From: Hyperoplus lanceolatus
Taxonomy: Eukaryota; Chordata; Actinopteri; Uranoscopiformes; Ammodytidae
Direction: 5' to 3'
DNA length: 64,000 nt
Assembly: GCA_026929865.2 (NCBI GenBank)
Contig: CM049400.1
Location: 22,925,501-22,989,500 of the forward strand
This document shows positions 57,727 through 64,000 of the stretch, one piece after another. The stretch's first letter is position 1. Each line of letters opens with the position of its first letter. The translations under genes were made by a program, and so were the position numbers. The notes under the pieces are model-generated. The model ran no database searches and was not told the origin of the DNA. It saw only the letters and a list, made by a program, of their open reading frames with translations.

Positions 57727-59530
57727 TTAGGCAGTCTCCCAAAGGTAATGGAGCAGTGAGCTCTTGGGTAACAATAAATCCTGCTTAATGGGATGTTACA
57801 GAAAAATCTTCGGAGTCGGGCAAAGTCAATCTGCATACCGGGCCAATGATGTACGGCAAGTGTTAGACAGACATGTGTGTGTGTTTGTGTCAAACCACTT
57901 GAAGCATGATACTGATGCAAAGCCTCTTCAAAAGATTGTGGTGGTGGCTTTCAGTGAAAATATTTGAATAATATTCCATTCATGATGGTATGTCAGCTAG
58001 AATGCATGTGCCACAATTTATTCGATGGACCAGCCATCAGGCAGCTGAAGTCTCGGCAGCGTGATTTACACCACACATAAGTCACATGAGTCGCTTGGAG
58101 ACATGCGAGGAAAGATCTGAGGGCATGCTGCCACGTCTTGAAACATCTCTGTCAAAGCCTCGGCAGCAACAGCCACACAGTTCAATCTTCTGTGTTTAAA
58201 ATCCAGTGTCAATTTTCCAAACCGCACAAACCAAACTCAAACCAATAACATTTGGGTGCAAAGTCTTTTCTTAGTTCAAAGTGACTATAATGCTGCGTTC
58301 CGGACAACTGGGAAGTTTCAACCTCCTACGAGAAAAATAAGACAGGAACGCCCGCTCAAAGGGAGAGTCCCTTTGTGAACTCGGAGCAAATCTATCTGCC
58401 CCGACTTATGGAGAATCAGTTGTCTGACATCACATCAATGGTTTAACGTTGTGCAGCTGGAATGCTTTGGGGTCGAAAATCAGAAATTACAACTGGATAA
58501 TTTTCCACCAGCGGCGGCTCGCCCATAGAGGGCGATAGGGCGACGCCTTCCTTGAGCCATACCAGCAAAAAACTAAAATATAATAATGATAATAATAATG
58601 ATGAAAAATATATATTTTTTGTATTCATAATCTTAATTTATGATTTCAATACAGTTTTTCCCTGCATCTAAGTCTGAATAGCATTGTACAATCAGCGTCT
58701 GTGTTCTGTACCGTCACTCTGGGGCGATTTCGGGCTGGTTGAAAATCGCCCCCAGCGCTCTCGTAAACTTCAATGTAAAATGTTTTTTTTTTCAAACTGC
58801 AGGCCTCGCAATGCAATCTCTATGGGTTCCGGGGGTGCTCACCCTAACGTGTTGTCATCATACGTACAGTAAACAATGAACCAATTACAGTGACTGAAAC
58901 AGTCACATGTCCGGTCTGCTACCCAAAGCGGTCATATTCAAGACCAACATAACTTAATATCAACTCAGGCTAGGCTGGCAAGCTACTTGATCATGTCATT
59001 AAAAGGACTAGGTCCTTCCCAGACAAAATGTAACCATCAAGCAAGTATCTACCAAGATGGATTGGGGGATCGTATAAACGCGGATTTTCACGGGACTCGT
59101 TTGAACGGATAACAAGGCTATCAGGATGCTAAGGCGCTAACGCTCTGTTCTGCTGCCGCTGCATGATGGTTATGGACTGTATACTGGCTTTTTATCCATC
59201 ATGATGGCAGCACAGACACCGCATGGATAACTTTGGGTGACACCCCTATGCATCATCTCTCAGAAAAGGTAAAATAAACATTAAACATCAATCTGCATAT
59301 GGATGAGCCAGCACCGTTCAACAGCTGATCCATAGACTGTTTACTCTGACAGCTGCTAACACCGTCCGACATAAACCTCGCCTACCAAGTGCTGTAGACA
59401 GTAGTATCCCAAAACCAATGTGATGATTAGCACTGTTAATGTTGCACATATGCTATGCCAGCATTAATTTTTGTTTAATCAGAACACAACTCTCAAATCA
59501 ATCAGATTATTGTGACTGATTGTAGAGCAG

Positions 59531-61070
59531 AGGCCTGTTTCAGGTAGCTGGTTTTGATGCAACCCAGAGTTTGTTCGCTCTGAGTTAGTGGAAACTCTGG
59601 GTTTTCCGTTTCAGGTAGCAGGTTCAGCGCAACCGAGAGTCACTTACTGCGGCAACATACGCCATGGGTCTAACCTGCTTGGGAGGTGGTTAGACCTATG
59701 TTAGAATTCTAATTTCCAATAATTAATTAAGTATATACCCCCATTCATTAATGCATTTACTCTTCTGTAACTTGTATAATCTAACTAACAATTGAGCACA
59801 TAGATAGTATGTTATGTAGAAAGTCGTAAAACTCTATACGTCGTTAACAACTCCTGTTTGCTGGAAAGAACAGAGAACACAGTATTGTAGAAATTCTCTA
59901 TGCAGTTCCCAAAACATTGAGGCCAAAGATGTATCCTTTTCTCCACAAAGGGCCTCTGTAGAACTCCATAACAAGTTAGCAGCAGATAGGATACATTATT
60001 CCATCAAGGACATCGGCAAGATAGCGTAGGGTTTCCGCATAGGGCAGATTCTCCAGCCAGGAGCCCGAAGATTGGATGATTTTTGATGAATGACAAGCTA
60101 AACCATCCAATAAACATGTATAACTGAACTGTTAAATACCAACTGAATGTCCGGAGAAGCTCTCTCTTTTTTTTGCTGCTCGTTGTCTACCTGACTACTG
60201 CATAAGCTGTAACCTGCTGACATCACTTTTTCATTAAACAAACCATTGTGACTTTTTGTCCTCGTCTCCTCCAACATTTTTGCATCCTCATCTTCCTCTT
60301 AAGAAACGAATACGTGTATAATAATAGTTTTATTACCTACCCTGAGTTTGTTTTCACTTTACGCTGCAGCTCCGACTGAAGAAAGAGTCACTGTCACAAC
60401 ACGTCCCTGTACAGTTTAAAGCAAAATCACTCCATAGAAATCTCCATCGGGATGTTTCATAATTTCCTGATAATTTTACGTTTGACCGATCATTTATCTG
60501 ATCAGTAGCCTTGTTCTCAGCCCTCGGTCCGTTCATATAGGCGGCCACCTTACACATCGTGACATGCTCTACATTCAGATTAATAAATGTCAGGTGGATT
60601 CAGGTGAATAGACTATGGCTTCTCATACGGAAGCGAAATGATTCTCTTGACAAAAAATGTTTGCTCTGTTTTGTTCTGAATTGCCAAAGAGATTAGATCA
60701 GAGTTATGAGACAATATCCCCGTTAATTCTTCTCCATACCATAAGCTCATTCATTAATATTTCTAACTCTAGTGGGAGGAGCGGAGATTTTTTTTTCTTT
60801 TCTTTTTTGAGAAGTGGTGAAGTGGGAGGATCAATCATTTGTTTCTACTGTTTCTATGGTGAATCATGTTATCAGCGATCCATTGACGATGGCTTTTACG
60901 CACGCGATCAACCCAGAGTGAACACGCTCAGAGTTGATTTACCCAACGCTGATCCACTGTTCTGATACCGAAAACCCAGAGTTGCTCGCAAACCCTGCGC
61001 TCTGAGTTGACCAACTCAGAGCGCAGGATTTAACTCAGAGTATGTAAAACCAGCTACCTGAAACAGGCCT
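59531..61070. mobile_element. long-TIR element B, copy 1, with an internal insertion
   Basis: Ends AGGCCTGTTTCAGGTAGCTG / CAGCTACCTGAAACAGGCCT are perfect inverted repeats. Further inward CTCTGAGTT and AACCCAGAGTT motifs continue an imperfect long inverted repeat. It is closely similar to 62711-63885 apart from a 636-bp insertion at 59699-60334. No coding frame; superfamily not assigned. Confidence 0.85.
59699..60334. mobile_element. 636-bp insertion in element B copy 1, LTR-like
   Basis: Absent from the sister copy at 62711-63885 and flanked by ACCTA on both sides (59694-59698, 60335-60339). It starts TGTTAGAATT and has a pyrimidine run, ATTAAA and a TCCTCGTCTCCTCCAACA segment typical of retroviral-type LTR R-U5 regions. 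Its right end is not CA, so a solo LTR is only a suggestion. Confidence 0.65.
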
Positions 61071-61350
61071 CAAGTCTCTTAACTTTTAAAGGAAGCCTAT
61101 CTGAGGAGCACACTGGTAGATGACAAGTTATCTGTGATGGCCACAGCCGGATAACTAAATCATTTTAGAGCTAAAACAATAGTATTCAAGAAATTAACTA
61201 ACTTAATGTCCAACAATATTGTACAGTACAATGCTTGTCTAATGTTGCCAGAGTGGTTATGCCAGATGAACAGGAAAAAACAACTCTTAAATGCAATATG
61301 ACATATTGTCATATTAGCTATCTGATTTAGGTTAATTTTGGGTAATTTTA

Positions 61351-61929
61351 TAGCCTGGCATTCCCAGACCTGCCACTAGGCGCTGGCAAATTAAATTTGC
61401 TGCGCGTGTTGGTCTGGACACGCTCCATTGAAGCTTTATCAAGAAAGCCAGAGATCTGGCGGGTGGTTTCAATTGGTTCTATCTAATATGGGCGCACCAG
61501 AGCCCTTTATATGGTACTCTGGGGCGGATGTAACCGGATGACGACAGTGACGTGCATGCGACGTCGAAGCCGTGATAGTAAACATCAAAGATGGCTGCGG
61601 ATATGTTGTGTGAGTTTGAGACTGCTTTGGCCTCGACCCTTAACGATTTGGAAGACGGCACTCAAATCTTTCATTAGCAAGTAAGTGGAATGTTCTATTT
61701 TGCCGACCGACAACGGCAAACGTTTAATTTAACAGTTTAACAGCTGTTCGCTAAACGAAAGGGGCTTACGTCGCCTTGTGCATCGCTCTGATTGGTTGTA
61801 GTGCTATCCAACTGCGTGCAGTGGCATTTGAAATGCACGAGTAGGAGCCGCCCCTTGAGTTGGAAATTACTAATGATCGTGGCCAGACCCTCTATCTTTC
61901 AAGATATCAGGGTCTGGATTTCCAGGCTA
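61351..61929. mobile_element. 579-bp TIR element nested in the third nest
   Basis: Ends TAGCCTGGCATTCCCAGACC and, inverted, TAGCCTGGAAATCCAGACCC lie inside a perfect 9-bp duplication GTAATTTTA (61342-61350, 61930-61938). A 9-bp duplication fits Mutator-like or a hAT-like element with one base shift. GC-rich and non-coding. Confidence 0.88.
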
Positions 61930-62034
61930 GTAATTTTACCCATCATGGCAACAATTGTCCCCCATGAGATTATTGTCAGGAGCCGTCACTGTTTTCCACA
62001 TCCGACATGTCTGGAACGCAGCATTAGTGAACTA

Positions 62035-62699
62035 CTATTCAAAGTGGTGATTGACTAGGTCAACTCAACATAATTTAAAGAGCTTAAATTAGAAATGATT
62101 AATTCAAATTAATTCTAAAACTAGAAATATTTACAGGAGAAGTACCCAATATGCATCAACATGCCACAACCTTAGAGACAATGACAGTGAATGATCTGAA
62201 ATATGGTATTTTGATCCTTTGAGAACATTGATTTCGAAACTGACCCTCTGGAGTGAAAACTAAATTGGGATGCACCATAACATTTAGGTTAATAGTAAAT
62301 GGGTTGCTAGAAAATATCTGAACTGTTGATCCAAACAAAAAGCAATAAACAGTGTAAACAGGAGGTCAATATATCATCAGGAGCAAGGTGCCCCTTGGAG
62401 ATGTAAACAAAACCAAATCTAATGTTTATATTCAGTGTTACCACTTTAAAACCCATTATGGGTATCGACAAGGTCTAACAATTAGAATGCATGTTTTACT
62501 TTCCGAATAAAAACTTTAACAAAGCTGATTACTGTTTGCCCTGGAGAAAGTTAGAATGAGTGAAAAAATAAGGATTTTGCAAAAAATTTAAATAAAAACA
62601 CTGTTACTTTAAACATTTTCAGCTGCATTGTTTTTTTCAGGAGATAAATTTTTTCCACTTTAATCCGGTGTTTTTTTTAAACACACTATTTTCAATTAT
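62035..62699. other. non-coding spacer
   Basis: AT-rich. Nothing recognised. Confidence 0.6.
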
Positions 62700-62710
62700 T
62701 TCGATGAGGC

Positions 62711-63885
62711 CAGAGGCCTGTTTCAGGTAGCTGGTTTTGAGGCAACCCAGAGTTTGTTCGCTCTGAGTTAGTGGAAACTCTCGGTTTTCCGTTTCAGGTA
62801 GCAGGTTCAGCGCAACCGAGAGTCAGTTACTGCGGCAACATACGCCGTGGGTCTAACCTGCTCGGGAGGTGGTTAGACCTACCCTGAGTTTGTTTTCACT
62901 TTACGCTGCAGCTTCGACTGAAGAAAGAGTGTCACTGTCACAACGCAACCCTGTACAGTTTAAAGCAAAATCACTCCATAGAAATCTCCATCGGGATATT
63001 TTTTATCATTTCCTGATGATTTTACTTTTGATCGATCATATATCTGATCAGTAGCGTAGTTCTCCGCCCCTATGCCGTTCATATGCGGCCACCTTACACA
63101 TCGTGAACATGCTTTACATTCAGATTAATAAACCTTTTGTATTGTATGTATCTCATTATTTATTGTTTTATTAACAGGAGTTTTTTAACGTCTGTGCCAC
63201 TGAACATAGGCTATTTATGTCAGGTTGAAATGTAATTCTGCGGCTGCACGCGATCGTTACTGTTCACTTGCGTGATCACAAAGATAACAGACAAGCCTCG
63301 TTAAATAGCCCAATATGAATATAGAAATTATATAATAAGTTAAACTGTGATCACTAGAGGACAAGGGATCTTGTATAATATAAAACACTGTCATCAATGC
63401 TGTGCAGCGGCAGCTTAATAATTTTGCTGCTGCTGATATGCATAACTTAATTCTTAAAATAGATTGCTTCTCATATGGAAGCAATGATGCTCTTGACAAA
63501 AAAAATTTGCACCGTTTTTTTTCTGAATTGCCGAGGTGATTAGATCAGAGTTATGAGACAATATCCCCGTTGATTCTTCTCCATAAACTCATTCGTTAAT
63601 ATTTCTAACTCTAGTGGGAGTAGCGGAGAAGTTTTTTTTTTTTTTTTTTGAGAAGTGGAGAAGTGATTTGGATCACGCATTTGTTTCTTCTGTTTCCATG
63701 GTGAATCATGTTATCAGCGATCCATTGACGATGGCTTTTATGCACACGCTCCACCCAGAGTGAACATGCTCAGAGTTGATTTACCCAACGCTGATCCACT
63801 GTTCTGAAACCGAAAACCCAGAGTTACTCAACAAGCAGGATTAAACTCAGAGTATGTAAAACCAGCTACCTGAAACAGGCCTCTG
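62711..63885. mobile_element. long-TIR element B, copy 2, without the insertion
   Basis: Ends CAGAGGCCTGTTTCAGGTAG / CTACCTGAAACAGGCCTCTG. TTCGATGA occurs at 62700-62707 and 63886-63893, a possible 8-bp duplication with three extra bases on the left. Colinear with 59531-61070 and joins directly across the ACCTA site. Non-coding. Confidence 0.82.
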
Positions 63886-63893
63886 TTCGATGA

Positions 63894-64000
63894 AGGGGTT
63901 TGTATGGCAAAAACATTGGGCCTGGATGAACTTCGGTCAGATGTGCAGAGGGGCTCTCAGGCAAATGCTCAGACAGGCTTAACATGGAATAAAGCCATTA
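63894..64000. other. window end
   Basis: Short non-coding tail. Nothing recognised. Confidence 0.6.

Larger units (their letters stand above)
50540..58279. other. long non-coding stretch
   Basis: AT-rich, with several microsatellites (52274, 54325, 55671, 57483, 57669). No exon, RNA gene or bounded transposon recognised. Confidence 0.6.
58288..62026. mobile_element. TIR element containing nested insertions (third nest)
   Basis: Ends TAATGCTGCGTTCCGGACA and, inverted, TAATGCTGCGTTCCAGACA (one mismatch). The flanks are GTGACTA (58281-58287) and GTGAACTA (62027-62034), a possible imperfect hAT-size duplication. It spans 3739 bp, of which about 2.1 kb is the two inner elements at 59531-61070 and 61351-61929. 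Non-coding. Confidence 0.75.

Noticed and set aside
58508-58560. GGCGGCTCGCCCATAGAGGG motif as the left end of a separate hAT element
   Set aside because: It resembles a known hAT-type terminus, but I could not find the matching right end, so it is not listed as an element.

Overview
The window looks like vertebrate nuclear DNA, most likely from a teleost fish. It holds intron-rich coding DNA of a vertebrate-specific receptor, very many (CA)n tracts, and a dense mix of Tc1-like, hAT-like, pogo-like, Harbinger-like and Gypsy elements of the sort common in teleosts. I see no prokaryotic features, tRNA, rRNA or CRISPR.

Region 1 (733-22401, minus strand): eighteen consecutive coding exons of one gene, which I call megf11 (multiple EGF-like domains 11, CED-1/Draper/MEGF10 family). 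They join in frame into about 917 codons: sixteen EGF/laminin-type modules, a transmembrane helix, and most of a tyrosine-rich cytoplasmic tail with NPXY-type motifs. All phases agree and all splice sites are canonical except one GC-AG intron (donor at 8690-8691). Both ends of the gene are missing. The signal peptide, EMI domain and first module should lie upstream (above 22401), and the last tail exon(s) lie left of position 1. The introns carry microsatellites and one complete hAT element (2898-3858). The left edge of the window cuts a Tc1-like transposon.

Region 2 (22402-64000): I see no host exon here. It is most simply read as one very long 5' intron of megf11, or as 5' flank, packed with transposable elements. 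It contains a pogo-type short element (23780-24815); a four-deep nest (25929-30508); a full Gypsy-type LTR retrotransposon with an open gag-pol frame and apparently identical LTRs (30672-36947), its 5' LTR split by a palindromic Tc1 derivative; an unbroken sister of the outer nest element (37432-38484); a second four-deep nest inside a pogo-type element that keeps a PHD-like zinc finger (39361-43665); a complete Tc1-like transposon with an intact 334-residue DD34E transposase (48928-50537); and a third nest (58288-62026) next to a sister copy of one of its inner elements (62711-63885).

How the parts relate: only megf11 is a host gene. The rest is a layered record of insertions. Target-site duplications and paired copies give their order, and the likely recently active elements are the Gypsy and the intact Tc1. 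I found no new multi-gene system. The most unusual items are the double-3'-end (foldback) Tc1 inside a young LTR, the two four-layer nests, and the gag-pol reading-frame detour bounded by A8 and G8 runs.
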